DNA from: Fusarium oxysporum f. sp. lycopersici 4287
Taxonomy: Eukaryota; Ascomycota; Sordariomycetes; Hypocreales; Nectriaceae
Direction: 5' to 3'
Assembly (NCBI RefSeq): GCF_000149955.1
Contig: NW_017264848.1
Location: 75,017-139,016, forward strand
DNA length: 64,000 nt
The notes under the pieces were generated by a model, which saw nothing but the letters and a program-made list of their open reading frames with translations, did no database searches and was not told where the DNA came from. Each line of letters begins with the position of its first letter. The stretch's first letter is position 1. This document shows positions 45,162 to 58,020 of the stretch, one piece after another. Both the position numbers and the translations under genes were made by a program.

Positions 45162-46828
45162 CCTGTGGAGTATACCGTGTTTTCCTTGATACTGAGGGCT
45201 TCTGAGCCGATGATTAGCAGATTATCAAGTGCCGTGTTCTCACACCACGGGACTCCAAAGGTTGGGCAGAGAATTGTATGCAACCCGCCCAGAAGGGAAT
45301 TCAAATGGGCACCCAGTTTATACCAAAACTCTCACAGCAGCGCCCAGGCAAGCAGTGGTCGATAGTAAGTTGATCAACCAGAGTGCTTTGCACAGGAGAG
45401 GATGTGTGCAAGGTAACGGCCATACCTTGATTGACCAAACCGCAGGAAGAGATGTTGTGTCACTATAGAAGGTAGCCAAATGTAAAAGAGTGAAGCAATG
45501 GATACCGCAGACAAGGTAAGGCAATAACAAGAGAAGTAGAGCAGCCAGTGAGTGAGGTGATGTTGCAGGCACAATCCGGGCAGGGATGCTGATGGTAATC
45601 ACCTTACCAAGGGTGCAGACACAGTGCAGAAGCAGTCAGGTCTCTTATCAACCTCCACCATTCACCTTCGCCACCAATTTCCGTTGATTACCCAACTTAC
45701 TGTAGTTCTGTCGAATCAGATATCATTCGTTTCTATTATTATCGCATTTTAATCCTTAAGTAGTGGCTTGCACTGTTAGTTGGCCTAAGTGTTGCCTATG
45801 GAAATATCCGACTATTTTATAGATGTTTACTTGCTTTTAGCTTTTTGCTTTTAGCTTTTGCTTTTAGCTTTGAGTGGTGGCCTGCACTGTTAACTGGCGT
45901 TAGCTGGCCTAAGTGTTGCCTACGGAAATATCCGACTATTTTATGGATATTTACTTGCTTTTAGCTTTTTGCTTTTAGCTTTTGCTTTTAGCTTTGAGTG
46001 GTGGCCTGCACTGTTAACTGGCGTTAGCTGGCCTAAGTGTTGCCTACGGAAATATCCGACTATTTTATGGATATTTACTTGCTTTTAGCTTTTTGCTTTT
46101 AGCTTTTGCTTTTAGCTTTTACTTTTAGCTTTTACTTTTAGCTTTTACTTTTAGCTTTGAGTGGTGGCCTGCACTGTTAACTGGCGTTAGCTGGCCTAAG
46201 TGTTGCCTACGGAAATATCCGACTATTTTATGGATGTTTACTTGCTTTCAACTTTCAGCTTTTAGCGCTGACTCTCTAAATCTCGTGAAATACTGCTGTT
46301 CTAGTAGTGCCACGATTTACTATAATTGTCTCGGTAAAACAACTTCAGCCTTTTCAACTGGTCTGCTCATCTGTAACCATCGTGCGTTTTCTTTCAGCTG
46401 CTCGTACTAATTTCCCTATTCGTGCTGAATGCCGCTATCTTTACACACGAGCATCTTATGATATATTCGAAACCTAATTTTAGCCCCTCACTGACCACAA
46501 GGATCGAACCCCACCAGCACCATAACTGCAGTCGCAAAGATCTTCCCTCTTCGTTGCAGATGTTGAGGTGAGACTGCCATGTGCGAATCGGATATCCCAT
46601 GGCAGGCACCCGTTACATTCAAATCACCCCAACATCAGGGTAGTGGTCGTTCATCGTTTGGTCTCTGCACGTCTCCTCCCCTCACCCACAACGTCCGCCT
46701 TTTCAAACGCTACAGCACTGAAAGTAGGCTAGTTGGGAAACACACATCTACATCACAAGTCTCTAATCTATGACACTGGAAATTTCCATCACCCTCGATT
46801 GAGGCTGATCACGCTCCAACTCCATAAG
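45162..46828. promoter_or_regulatory. Divergent intergenic region of the Tc pair
   Basis: It separates the TcB-TcC start (45161, minus) from the TcA-like start (46829, plus), so both promoters must lie here unless transcripts are longer. It contains the minisatellite at 45759-46262. No convincing TATA or regulatory motif stands out. An in-frame upstream codon at 46733 could extend TcA by 32 residues, but the family N-terminus fits 46829. Confidence 0.55.
45759..46262 (+). repeat. Minisatellite, about 124-bp units with nested CTTTTAG repeats
   Basis: Four copies of a unit (GTGGCCTGCACTGTTAACTG, GGCCTAAGTGTTGCCTACGG, AATATCCGACTATTTTATGG) start near 45763, 45871, 45995 and 46158. They are separated by stretches of short GCTTTTAGCTTTT-type repeats. 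The third interval is 163 bp because of extra short units. Copies 2-4 are nearly identical, so expansion is recent. Confidence 0.9.
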
Positions 46829-49800
46829 ATGGCATCTAACCCTAACACCCCAGCGTATTTTGTTGTTTCTGGCAAGGTGACCAAGGTGGATGGCTCGATT
46901 CAGCAGGATGTCGAGGCTCGCGCGTTTGACGTTGATCTTCGCAATGAGCAGTGTCTCGGGATGACCAAGATATCTCCCAAGGATGGATCTTACGAGATCA
47001 AATACAAAGCCGATCAATTCAGCAGGGCAGAGAAAAGAACGGCAGATTTGAAGGTTTATGCTTACAAGTGGTTTTCCTCCTCAGGATCGTCTTCGGAACC
47101 ATCTTATAGACCAGGGTCACCTAAACCGTCGCCACCTAAGCACACCGCTGCCCAACTATCGGCTTCGGCAATTCCGTTATCTGAAGGCCAGCCTTTGGCC
47201 ATGTCAGAGATTCATTTCAATGCGTCAGAGAAGGAGATCATAAATCTAGTAATCGGAGGTGCCGTCGTTGTCGGCCCTTCAGAGTTCAAACGTCTTGTTG
47301 CAGCTATCACACCACTTCTGGAACGGACCAAACTTGGAATCGCAGATTTGGTCGAGGACGACAAGAGCAGGGACATAGGACGTGTGGTCCTATTTTGTTG
47401 GTTTCTAGGAGCGCAGTAATAATTAATGCGGACAGTGGGGGGCATCAGTATTCAATTGTCAGAGCTGAAATTCTTGGATTTATTGAAGACTAACTACTGC
47501 GAAAGCATTTCACAAGGATGTTTTCATTAATCAGGAACGAAAGTTAGGTGAGTCCCTGGAGAAAGCACTTCAAACTGCCATAGACGAGAACCTCATTGAC
47601 ACTATGGATGCCAACACATTCGCCGCTGCCATTTCTAGCTTGAGAGCTTGTGGAGCTCAGTTGGCTATCAAGACACCACCTGACTCATCAGGTAGTTCAG
47701 TGCCGACGCCTCTAGGAGCATTACTCACTGCGACGTTGCCTAAGCCTAGTTCTTTCATCGCAGAGCTTTCCAAGTTTGATGGAAATACTGAATCTTTCTG
47801 GAACTCCGTTAGAGAAAATCCGGATCTCAAGGACAAAGCTGGCAACCTGCAATTCAACGTACAAGTTGGAATTGCGACTATGACACATATGCCGCTTGTC
47901 CAGGAACTCACAAGGCGCCAAGCAGCTGGACAGATCAAGGACTTCTCCGACCTTGTGAAATATAAGCAGAGTGATTGGCTGCAACTCGTCAAGCAATCCA
48001 ATATTGGTGTTCCTAGCTCAGTACCCGGAGACGGAGCAGAGTTGCAAGCCAATAACTATGCTAAGGGGATGGTAAATCTCCTTGAGGATACTTTCCCCAC
48101 CAAATTTATCAGCAGGAGGCTGGCGGACCCCGATGATGACGAAGTACATTCGGTTCTGGATGGTAAGGCCCAGATACAGACTTTCTTACAGAAGAACCCT
48201 AAGTTCGAGATGACGACTATGCGGCTTGCAGACTTTGTGGCCGCTAACCCGGATTCGCTGAAGGGAATCGATAACCCCGATCTTTTGAAATTGCAACTGT
48301 CGAAAGTCCAGCGCATCTACGCCATTGCTCCTCGATACACGCAAATGCGAACACTCTTGGCGAACGACGTAACCTCAGCTATGCAAATCTCAAGAATGGG
48401 ACGCAATATGTTCCTCAACTCGTTCAGTTCAAGATTTGACAGCATGTCAGATGCGATAGGCGTGTTTGAAAAAGCGCGCCAGAATCACGCAGCCGCAATC
48501 AACCTGTGGACAAACTTTAGCTCTAAATGGAGAGTCCCCAAACTGCCTAACTGGCTGCCGTGGTGGATCGATACTGCTCCTGCTCAGAAGGCTATCCCGG
48601 ATTGGGAAACCCTCTTTGGGTCCGTTGACTCGTGTTCATGCGACGATTGCAGCTCCATGACCGGCCCTACTGCGTACTATGTCGATATCCTGCATTTCTT
48701 GCAAAACAGGCTGCTGATTGATGACACGAAGACTATTCGAGACAAGAACGGCAAAATTACTTCAGTCATTTGGCAACAGTACATGAAACCAAATGAGGAA
48801 CGAGCCTTCAAAAATGCCAAAGATATTTTGTTTGAACGGCGCGCAGACCTTGGAATGATCCAATTGACTTGTGAAAACATGAAGACTCCTGTGCCCTACA
48901 TTGATCTTACTCTCGAGATTCTAGAGAACTACATTAGTCCGGTGCAAGGTTTCGCGCCATTCGACCTACCAGTTTCTGCGGCGAGGGCTTTGGATAACCA
49001 AGATCTGGCAACGTTGGCACCCCTCCTCCAACCGCACCTACCGGTTCCGTTATCCGACCATGCCGTGGTCAACGTCCTTGTTACCGGCCATTCATGGGCA
49101 ATAGATGAACCGGCTTACACCTACTTCTTCGACAATATTAACAACACTATCCACGCTGGATCTCGAAGTCGACAGACCAGGGGTCCGCCTGCCGAACTTG
49201 CGGCCAATCCCCAGTATGTTAATGCAAATGCCTACGACCAGGTGTCCAAAGAAGTGTATCCGTTGGATCTCCCGTTCGATTTGTGGATGGAAACGGTGAG
49301 AACGTATCTAGCTCACGTAGACGTCCGCCGTTATGAAATCATGGAAACATTCTCGACTGCCGATCGTTCACAGATAATTTCCGATCCAAGAACATTTATG
49401 TGAAAGAACATCTAGGTCTCACAGCATCCGAGACAAACATCATACTCGGTGTTTCCGGTTCCTCCGGCGCACCCTTTACCGATTACTGGAGACTCTTCGG
49501 CTTCGCAAAAAAGAATTTGGATGCGAGCACCTCTATTCCCGATCCCGCCAACAAGTTTCATATGATTCAGACTGGCGATTGGTTTTCTGTAGTAACAGGT
49601 AGAGTGGATGTATTTCTCCAACAAACTCGTATCACTTATTCGGAACTTCTCAATTGTCTGGAGATTGGATTTGTCCTCGACTCGGAATCGCGATTGAACA
49701 TCGTCGCCGTCGAAGGCGCTCCAGTCGATACATGCACCTTGAGTCAGCTTCGTCTCGCTGAGGCTGGGGATGGGTCTCTGTTCAACCTAATCAGAATGAT

Positions 49801-52800
49801 ACGGCTACAGCGTAAACTTGACGGGTGGTCGTTGATAGATGTTGCGAGAGCTATGGGCTCGAAACTACTTCCATCAGACACAGACTCCTTTAGGAAAATC
49901 CTATTACGGATCTCCTGCATAAAACGAATCTCTGATGGGTTGGGGATTCCTGTCGATCAGATCCTTGCATTCTGGCAACCACTGGAAAGATCAAGTTACA
50001 GAGATCACGTCGTTGACGACGATGATTTGCCAGCCCCTGGCAGTCAGTACGAACGGATCTTTCGCAACAAAACAATCAGCACCCGTGGCGATTTCATCCT
50101 GCCCAAAGATCCTTCAAAGCTGGCTGGAACCCTCCGTGAGAATTTACCCATTATCAGTGCATCTCTGAACATCAGTACATCTGATATGAACCTGTTGTTG
50201 AAAGATCCAAATATTGTGCCTGATGATAACTTGAATTTAGATAACCTCTCCAGTCTCTTTCGGCATGTGACCCTCATGCAGGCGCTGGATTTGATCGCAA
50301 AAGACTACATTACAATCCTTCAGCTCATGGCCGTCAAGCCATTTGAGTCTCCTCAGGCTACCGTGGCCATTATTGAACGAGTACAGCGACTAGGAAACTC
50401 TCCGTTTTCGCTTGCCCAGGTGGACTATATATTGAGAAATCGCACCCGGCCCGATGAAGATATCCGCATGCCAGATGATACTTTGGTGATTATCCTGGCA
50501 GATATCCGTTCAAATCTGCAGCAAGTGGCCATTGATCAAACATACTCGGATGATATCGATGACAAGAAGGGAGACATCACCAAGAAAAAGCTTTCTTTGC
50601 TTAATTGGGATGCCACTGTTGTTGCCACAGCAATCGGCATCATAACCAATTCGCAATCCTATGAGACGGCGCTTGAGCAACCACTTCCTTCGAATTTGAT
50701 TTTTCCGGATAGCCTGGGAGAGGCTTTGAGTTACAACGAGGACACATTGAGATTAACCTTCTCACGGATCATGAGTGAAGATGAGAAAACCACTTTGAAA
50801 GGGCTTGCTAATGCCACTCCCGACTTCATCAATGCAGTAGATCGGCTCTCGTTGATGCCTAGCTTGTTCTTTACTCGAAACTTGCGTACTTATTCCGTTC
50901 CACTATTTTCGGTACCCCTGACAAGCATTCCTGCTGGAGTAAGCATCCCCACGGCTCTATCAAAGAAGGTCTATTGGGATAGTGCAACCACCAAACTGTA
51001 CTCAGTTGGCGCTTTGCATGATGCCGAGCGCCAGGCCCTCATCGCCGGTGTTTCTGATACAGCATACAAGCAAATCATTCAAGACCTGTACGATGCGCCC
51101 TTGAATTGGAGTCCGGCGAATGGCGATGCATTTTTGGATGATTCCGATATATCCTTCATAGTGGATACGACAAATGGCGCCAGTACATCACAACGATTCT
51201 TGAGGGTCCTCAAGAAGCTACTCCCTTACCTTCTTGAGAGCCTAAGCAACCAAGCGATCCAGCAGAAACTCGGCCAGGCAATGGGTCTTACAATACGACT
51301 TATCGATCCCCTCCTGTCGCATTATCTTCATATTTCAGCTATGACCTTGAACGATCTTTTCCGGGACCCTTCGTACGCTGCTAGCAACAAGCTCATTCCT
51401 GTCACTCCTACTAGATTCCCTGCCCAGTTTCAGGCTCTGAGACTGCTTGAAAAGGTGGTGATGATAGTCGCGGGATTCAAATTGGGCGTTGATGAATTGA
51501 ACTGGTTGTTCACATTTCGCTCGCAGACAAATGACCCGGCCGCTGCTTGGCTGAACATCGAACAACTTCCTTTAGAGTTTTCGGATCAGTTTGTACCGGA
51601 TTTCCCAGGATGGGAGCGTCTGGTTGCTGTCATCCGAGTGCGAGATTCCTTCCCCAATGGAAAAGATATTTTAAACTTCATGTGGACTGCGTCACGGTCT
51701 ACTCAAACGGCAAAACCGGAGTTTCTGACATCGCTCGCAGGGCTGACCTTATGGGACGTGGAGGCTCTCAAGGCGCTTGATGGTCCCACTGGATTGAACT
51801 TTACCTTCCCACGAGCATATCAGGACGAAACTGCTCTTTTGAAGATAGCTGCAGCCCTGAGCTTGGTGAGGAAGATTGGCTCCACTGTCTCCGATGCTAT
51901 ACTTCTTGCCGGGTCTTCGGTTACCCAGACAGCGGCCCGGGCGGTCAGGCAAGCTGTAAAGTCCAAGTATGATCAGGACACATGGAATACGGTCGCGAGA
52001 CCACTGCAGAATATTCTTCGAGAGAAGCAGAGAGCAGCTCTCGTCTCGTATACCCTCACACACCCAGATCGAAGCCAGCGCAAGACGTGGCACACTCCAG
52101 CCGATATATCTGCTTTCTTCCTTATCGATGTTGAGCAAGGCCCTTGTGCATTTAGCTCCCGAATCAAGCAGGCGATTGGGTCCGTTCAGACATTTGTCCA
52201 GCGCTGCCTCCTCAATCTAGAAACTGAGGTCATCGCAGACACCGAAGTAGACGATGGATGGGTGGAGTGGGAATCATATCTGAAGTCTATCCTCTTGGCA
52301 TCAGCCAACAGGGAGATATTGAGCTATCCCGAAAACTACCTGGAATCTCCCTTCCGGGACGACAAAACGCCCTTCTTCAAGGACTTCGAAAACCAGCTTC
52401 TCCAGAATCCGGTCACAAAAGATACTGCTGAGCAGGCGATCATGCAATACCTAGACAATCTTGACGTCGTGGCACATTTGCATGTTCTCACCTGCTACCA
52501 TCAGAAAGAAGGAATCAGTGGCACAGCCACTGCCATTGATATCCTTCACATCTTTGCTCGGACTCGAAGTGTTCCGTTCAGGTATTTCTATGCCAAGAGA
52601 TTAAATGACAGCACGTGGACGCCTTGGGAGAAACTCAACGTGGATATCTCCGGGGAGCATCTCATTCCCGTTGTTTGGAATCGGAGGCTACATCTTTTCT
52701 GGGGATTGTTCACCGTCAGACAGCCGTCCCAAGACTCAATCAAGATGCCAAAGCCCAATGAAAGCATCCCAGCATCTCCAACTTACGTGGATGTTCAGTT

Positions 52801-55800
52801 AGCTTGGAGTGAGCTCAGGGCAGGAAACTGGACCCCGAAGCAAATCACCGACAAAGTTGCTGTACTTTGGAAGAGCGATGCGAATCCCGATATGGCTCAG
52901 GACTTCAACAATTGGTACACATTCCGATTCTCCATCGACAAGAATGACAACTCCTTGACCATCTCTTGCGTTACTGCTACCTACAAGCCCGCCAAACTAG
53001 GGTATTTCAAGTTCCTCGACCTAAAAGGCATCGTCGCTGTCACAACTGTAACGCGAGGTGGAAGACATCACAGAGCGTCACCAATCCGGATCCCGCGCGG
53101 AACGAGGGAATATGCTATGACATTCAAGGGCTACCAGAAACAGGTCTGGTTTCCAGATGGGTCAGCTGACCGGAACGTTCTGATGACAAACCCCGGAGAT
53201 GAGTACACTCTCGTCTTTGACCCGCAATATACCGATCCGTCGGTGGATCCGGTCTTCATTTATCAGCATGATCAGAGAACATATTTTGTGCAAAGACAAA
53301 ACCGCTTCATATGGTTCAACCCACGGGACTACCTCTCTGTGCCCAATCTTGTCCACCCGGGCCTGCTGGAGGGCGGTTTGCTTGGTCGTTACGTTGCTCC
53401 GTCCCCTAGTCCTATAATAAGTCAAACTTTACCGAATCCTTCAGTTGTTGGGTCATCAAGGTTTCTTGCCAGTGGGCCTTTCGAAGGCGAACCGCCTCCA
53501 GCACTCGATGATGTTGGAGAAGTAGTAAAATTCCCGGGTCTTTCATTGCGCAAAAGCTCTAGCCGATTCCTTGGTGGAGAGATAGACGCTGGGCTTGGGT
53601 CCCTCGATCTATCACATCTGGCAATACCGATTTCGACTATCCGGTTTGGGTCTTCCTTCCAAATGTCTCCCATTTATCATCCTATGGTGACGGATTTCAT
53701 ACAGACCTTGAACCGTGACGGGTTGGACGGCTTGTATCAGCGGCCGCTTCAGTTGTCCCTGAAATCTACCTTCAGTGCTACATACCAGCCCGTGGCAGGG
53801 TACTTTGACGTGTCAAAGTATCCGGTTGAAGATGTTGATTTCTTGAGCGGAAGCATGCCTTCGCTGTACAATTGGGAGCTGTTCTTGTATATTCCTATGA
53901 TGATTGCTGGGCAGCTTAGTACCAACCAGAAATTTCGCGACGCGCAAAGATGGTACCACTACATTTTCAATCCCACGGACACTTCTTCGCTCTCTCCACC
54001 CAACCGGTTTTGGCAGATGGGCCTCTTCTTCAATACCAGCAAGGATACATACGCCAATGAGACTTTGCCAAAGATCATGGAGTATCTAGCTAAACGGGGA
54101 AGCAATGTCCAGTTGACAAGTGAGGAGAACAAGATTGCCGCTGCCCTGGAAAAAGACGTATACGAATGGAGGAAGAATCCTTTCAATCCATTCCTTGTCG
54201 CAAGGTCCCGCACAGTTGCTACTCAGAAGTGGGTGGTCATGAAGTACCTTGACAATCTCATTGCGTGGGGCGACCAACTCTTCCGTCAAGACTCGATTGA
54301 GGCTATCAACGAGGCTACACAGCTATATATCCTCGCCGCCGAGATTCTGGGAGAACGACCGGCTACGATCCCTCCTCGCGTAACCCCTGCCATCCAAACT
54401 TTCAACTCGATATCCGGCTCATTAAACGAACTGTCAAACCCCTTGGTCCCCATCGAGGAGATGGTATCTGCTGTGAATACTCAAAAGCTCACACATATCT
54501 ACCCCGGCCACCGGCCATCCCCAGCTCCACCCACAATGCTTTACTTCTGCGTTCCGAACAACCCGAAATTGCTCGGCTATTGGGATACCGTCGCAGATCG
54601 ACTCTTCAAGATTAGGAACTGCATGAATCTGCAAGGAATTGTTCGCGAGCTGGCTTTGTTTCAGCCGCCTCTTGATCCTGCTATGCTGGTTCGGGCTGCT
54701 GCGTCAGGTGTCGACCTTAGCAGCGCCATGAGCGACATGAACGTTCCTCTTTCTCAATACCGCTATCCAACCCTGGCAGCTAAAGCAACCGAGCTTGTAG
54801 CCCACGTGAAGGAATTGGGAAGGAACTTCTTGGATGCGTTGGAAAAGCGGGATCAGAATGCAATGTCTCTTTTGCAGACACAGAATGACCTCGACTTGCT
54901 CGACAAGGTAACGGCTGTTAAGGAGAGTGCAGTCGACGATGCGAAGTACGGCTATGAGATACTGGACAAGGGACTCGCCATAGCGACAGCGAAGAAGGAT
55001 TACTTCACAGACCGCGATCTGATGAACACGTGGGAAGAGTTACATATGGTGCTGGAGTTAGCTAGTACTGTTATGGATTTGGCTGAAAGTGGAGCTCAGC
55101 CTGTATCCGCAGTTATGCATCTTATCCCAGGTCAGTGTCTTTCTTGTTATGAAGATTAACGTTAACAATCTCTATCAGATGCTAAGTTGGGTGCCCCTAC
55201 AAGTATCGGCATCACCCTTGGAGGTCCCGGGTTAGCGAATTCTGCTTCCAAGTTCGGCACATTCATGGGAAAGCTTGGCGGCTTAATCAAACACGCAAGT
55301 TCCATGGCTGCCTCGATGGGAAGTTTCAACCAGAGGAAGGACGAATGGGACCACCAAGCAGATATTGCTGCGAAAGAGATTGCTCAGATCAATGTCCAAA
55401 AAGATGCAGCGAACCTTCGATGGGAAATCGCGAAGAAGGAGTTGGCGAACCACAAAACGCAAATCGAAAATATGAAGAAAGTGAACGATCTCATGCATAA
55501 CAAATTCTCGAATATTGAGCTGTACGAATGGATGATTTCGCAGCTTGCATCGGCGTATTTCCAGGGATACCAGATGGCATACGATGCTGCCAAGCGAGCT
55601 GAGAGAGCTTTCATGCAAGAGGTCGGCGTTGAGAATCCTAATTACATTCGCTTTGGTGCTTGGGACAGTCTGAAGAAGGGCTTGCTAGCAGGTGACCAAC
55701 TTCATCAAGACTTGTTGCGGTTGGAATCCGCATATCTGGAGCAAAACAAGCGCGAGTACGAAATTACGCAGAATATCTCTCTTGCCCAAATCGATCCGCT

Positions 55801-56764
55801 GGCCCTGATGCAGTTGCGTTCTAGCGGAGAATGTTTTTTCAAATTTTCAGAGGCGTGCTTCGATATCAGCTACCCAGGGCATTACATGCGCCGACTAAAA
55901 ACTGTAGGAGTCACAATGCCCAGCATCGTAGGTCCATACACGTCGGTTAGCGCCACTTTGTCGCTTCTGAAGAGCTCCACTCGTATTAGCGCTCTGGCAA
56001 AAGACAAGTATACCCGACGGGACAACGACACACGATTCCGCGACAACTATGAGCAATTCGATTCCATCTGTACCAGTACGGGAATTAATGACCACGGGCT
56101 TTTCGACATCAGCCTTCGAGACGACCGGTATCTGCCTTTCGAATATGCCGGAGCCATATCGAGCTGGCGTCTCACGCTGCCGAAGAAATTCCGCCAATTC
56201 GACTACGACACCATCACCGATGTCATCTTCCAAGTCCGCTACACGGCGCGCGAAGGCGGCGAGGTCTTGAAAGCCATCGTGGAGACCGAGCTTTCGCAAC
56301 GCACCCTCGATGCAGTTCAGATGGCCGAGGGCCAAACGGGGATGGGCAGGCTGTTCCAGCTGCGCCGAGATTTTCCAGATGACTTCTACCGACTGACCCG
56401 ACCGTCGAGACAAGATGCGCCGCAGGAGATGACGCTGAAGTTGACATTGCAGCACCTCCCGTATATGTTCGTCGCAGCCAAGGGCATCACCGCGACGAAA
56501 GCAGCTATTTTTGTACGCGTGCGCGACGAGTATGTTGATGATGTCACGGTGGACAAGCTTCTTGTGTCTCTGCGACCGAAAGGAACTGATAGGGGCGATG
56601 GACTGACGCTGCCGCTTTGGAATGGATTAAGGAGAGGCTCGGCAGATATTAAGAGAGCTTGGGGCGAATTGACGTTAACGGTGTGGCTCGCGGGAGAACA
56701 GAAGTTGCCGCAGGATGCGCTGGAGGATGTCTTGATCGTGGTTTATTATTCGGCGAAGTGGTGA
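46829..56764 (+). CDS. TcA-like toxin-complex subunit, interrupted gene
   Basis: The coding pieces in order are 46829-47374, 47549 to about 49395, about 49391-55130 and 55179-56764, roughly 3000 residues, longer than typical bacterial TcA. The first has a beta-sandwich-like N-terminus (FVVSGKVTKVDGSI; ADLKVYAYKW) seen in neuraminidase-like TcA relatives. VRP1-like sequence follows, then the neuraminidase-like region at about 52445-52720 (YLDNLDVVAHLHVL, RRLHLFWGLF). Next are AQRWYHYIFNPT near 53951, the helical channel region near 54700-55500, and the TcB-binding C-terminus (DISYPGHYMRRLKTVGVTMP). TcA pentamers bind the target cell and form the translocation channel. A 48-bp intron at 55131-55178 is well supported. 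Two defects prevent a full product: an 18S rRNA segment with a stop (47375-47548) and a frameshift near 49340-49400. Splicing cannot be excluded as a rescue. Confidence 0.85.
47375..47548 (+). rRNA. 18S rRNA gene fragment (about 174 bp) inside the TcA-like gene
   Basis: The sense strand reads ATAGGACGTGTGGTCC, TATTTTGTTGGTTTCTAGGA, then GTATTCAATTGTCAGAG, GAAATTCTTGGATTTATTGA, AGACTAACTACTGCGAAAGC, and TTTTCATTAATCAGGAACGA up to AAAGTTAGG. This is the universally conserved central segment of small-subunit rRNA. It carries several substitutions relative to the usual sequence (for example CACAAGG for CCAAGG and ATTAATGCGGACAGTG for ATTAATAGGGATAGTC), so it is a fragment and not functional. Its boundaries coincide with loss of TcA protein homology on both sides, and it introduces an in-frame TAA after GAQ (47417-47419). 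Confidence 0.93.
55131..55178 (+). other. Intron in the TcA-like gene
   Basis: GTCAGT donor, GTTAAC/TTAAC branch-like site and CAG acceptor, 48 bp. Removing it joins HLIP to DAKLGAPTSIGI in one frame, which is the expected continuous family sequence. A spliceosomal intron in a bacterial-type gene shows adaptation to a fungal nucleus. Confidence 0.85.
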
Positions 56765-57223
56765 TTGTGAGACTTCGAGGCTTCAACTAGTAATTGTTGT
56801 GGAGAAATGGAGTCGGAGGTAACTTTATGCGATTACAGTGTCAAGGTCACTAACCGGATTGGGTGTAACGAAAGAGTAAACTTGACTTGCAAATAGCGTG
56901 CTAGCGCTTCCTCATGTATGCGGAGCCAGTCGGCAGGGCATAGAGAGGCAGCGGGTCAGGGCAACGCCGATATAGTTATGCCAAGCGAGGTGTGGCAGGA
57001 ATCATGTAGAGAAAACCCTAGTCTTTCTCTTATTATCATTTGTCGTGTAACTCGAATTGTTGCCTACCCCCCGTTCACTCTCACGTATGACTCTACCTCC
57101 GGCCTATTTCCATGAATCCATTCCATAACGACACCTTTCGTCCGTGCGCGCGACCCCCGCCAACCTTTATGAAATTACAAACTTTGTAACTGTGTACGCT
57201 GATTGGGCCCTGGAGCTGATAAA

Positions 57224-57297
57224 CCCTACTGTACCAATTACCTCCCGTATCAGGTCCTGATACACGATTTGATGGTCCGTGCCCTTTGGTATTAGGG
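57224..57297 (-). repeat. 74-bp palindromic mini-element, inverted copy
   Basis: It starts CCCTACTGTACC and ends GGTATTAGGG, with the exact palindrome GTATCAGG-T-CCTGATAC at 57247-57263. Read in reverse it matches 15099-15171 nearly base for base. It stands alone, away from any OrsD frame, so it can exist as an independent insertion. Confidence 0.7.
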
Positions 57298-57993
57298 TCT
57301 GTAACCCCTGTCACATTTCACTTTAATCGATCAATTGAATTGAACTTGAAAACGGTCGCAACGCTGGAAATTAAATTTTCTAATACGAATAGTATTAGTA
57401 TAATATATCCTCGATGTAATGAATCGATGCATCTAGCCAAATTGTATTTTACGGATGAAAATTGGGGGGCACAACGAATCCGTTTGGGTTAAATGGATTT
57501 GATGTGTCTGTTCATTAGCGTGGTTTTTTTTTATATGGAAGTACAAATGGATTTAATATCGAATCCGCCACGCAGCTAGGATAGGCTATGCAAGAAAACA
57601 TTCGACGACTTGCTGGCTTGATGAATCCTCGAGATATTGCACTTTGAACCTAAAGGCAGACGAAATTAACACTAGCAATTAAAGGCGGCATTGATTTTCA
57701 TCATTTAATAGGGTTCCACCATAGCTCCGCGAACCCTGAAAGCGTGCACGGACGAAAAGAATGTATTACGACGCAACTCTAGGGAAATTGGAGAGACGTC
57801 TAGCGTGCACGAACCAGAACATGTGCATTGCGTCGCAATGTTCGCGGTAATCATTGTAGTAGGTGATTTTTCGGGACAACGTCGGAGAATCTGAAGGTCG
57901 TCCGGGTTGGCACGGACGAAAATTAGAACAATGCGGCGGGATTTAGTTCAACCTTTGTACAGTAGTAGTAGGCGTATCCTCCCGGGCGGAATA

Positions 57994-58020
57994 AATTCAT
58001 TCATTCATTCATTCATTCAT
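57994..58020 (+). repeat. (ATTC)n microsatellite
   Basis: Six to seven tandem ATTC units. Confidence 0.9.

Noticed and set aside
46495..46560. tRNA-like B box (GGATCGAACCCC) on the minus strand
   Set aside because: The T-stem does not pair and no acceptor, D or anticodon arms can be drawn.
47375..47548. The rRNA-like segment as an ordinary intron of TcA
   Set aside because: A GT...AG pair keeping frame can be drawn (a GTGGTC donor to ATCAG), but the donor is not fungal consensus and the segment's identity to 18S rRNA is better explained by insertion; RNA data would decide.
49400..49403. TcA as two separate genes with an ATGTGA overlap, as in a bacterial operon
   Set aside because: The locus has a spliceosomal intron and fungal neighbours, and the two frames together make one continuous family protein, so a frameshift is the simpler reading.
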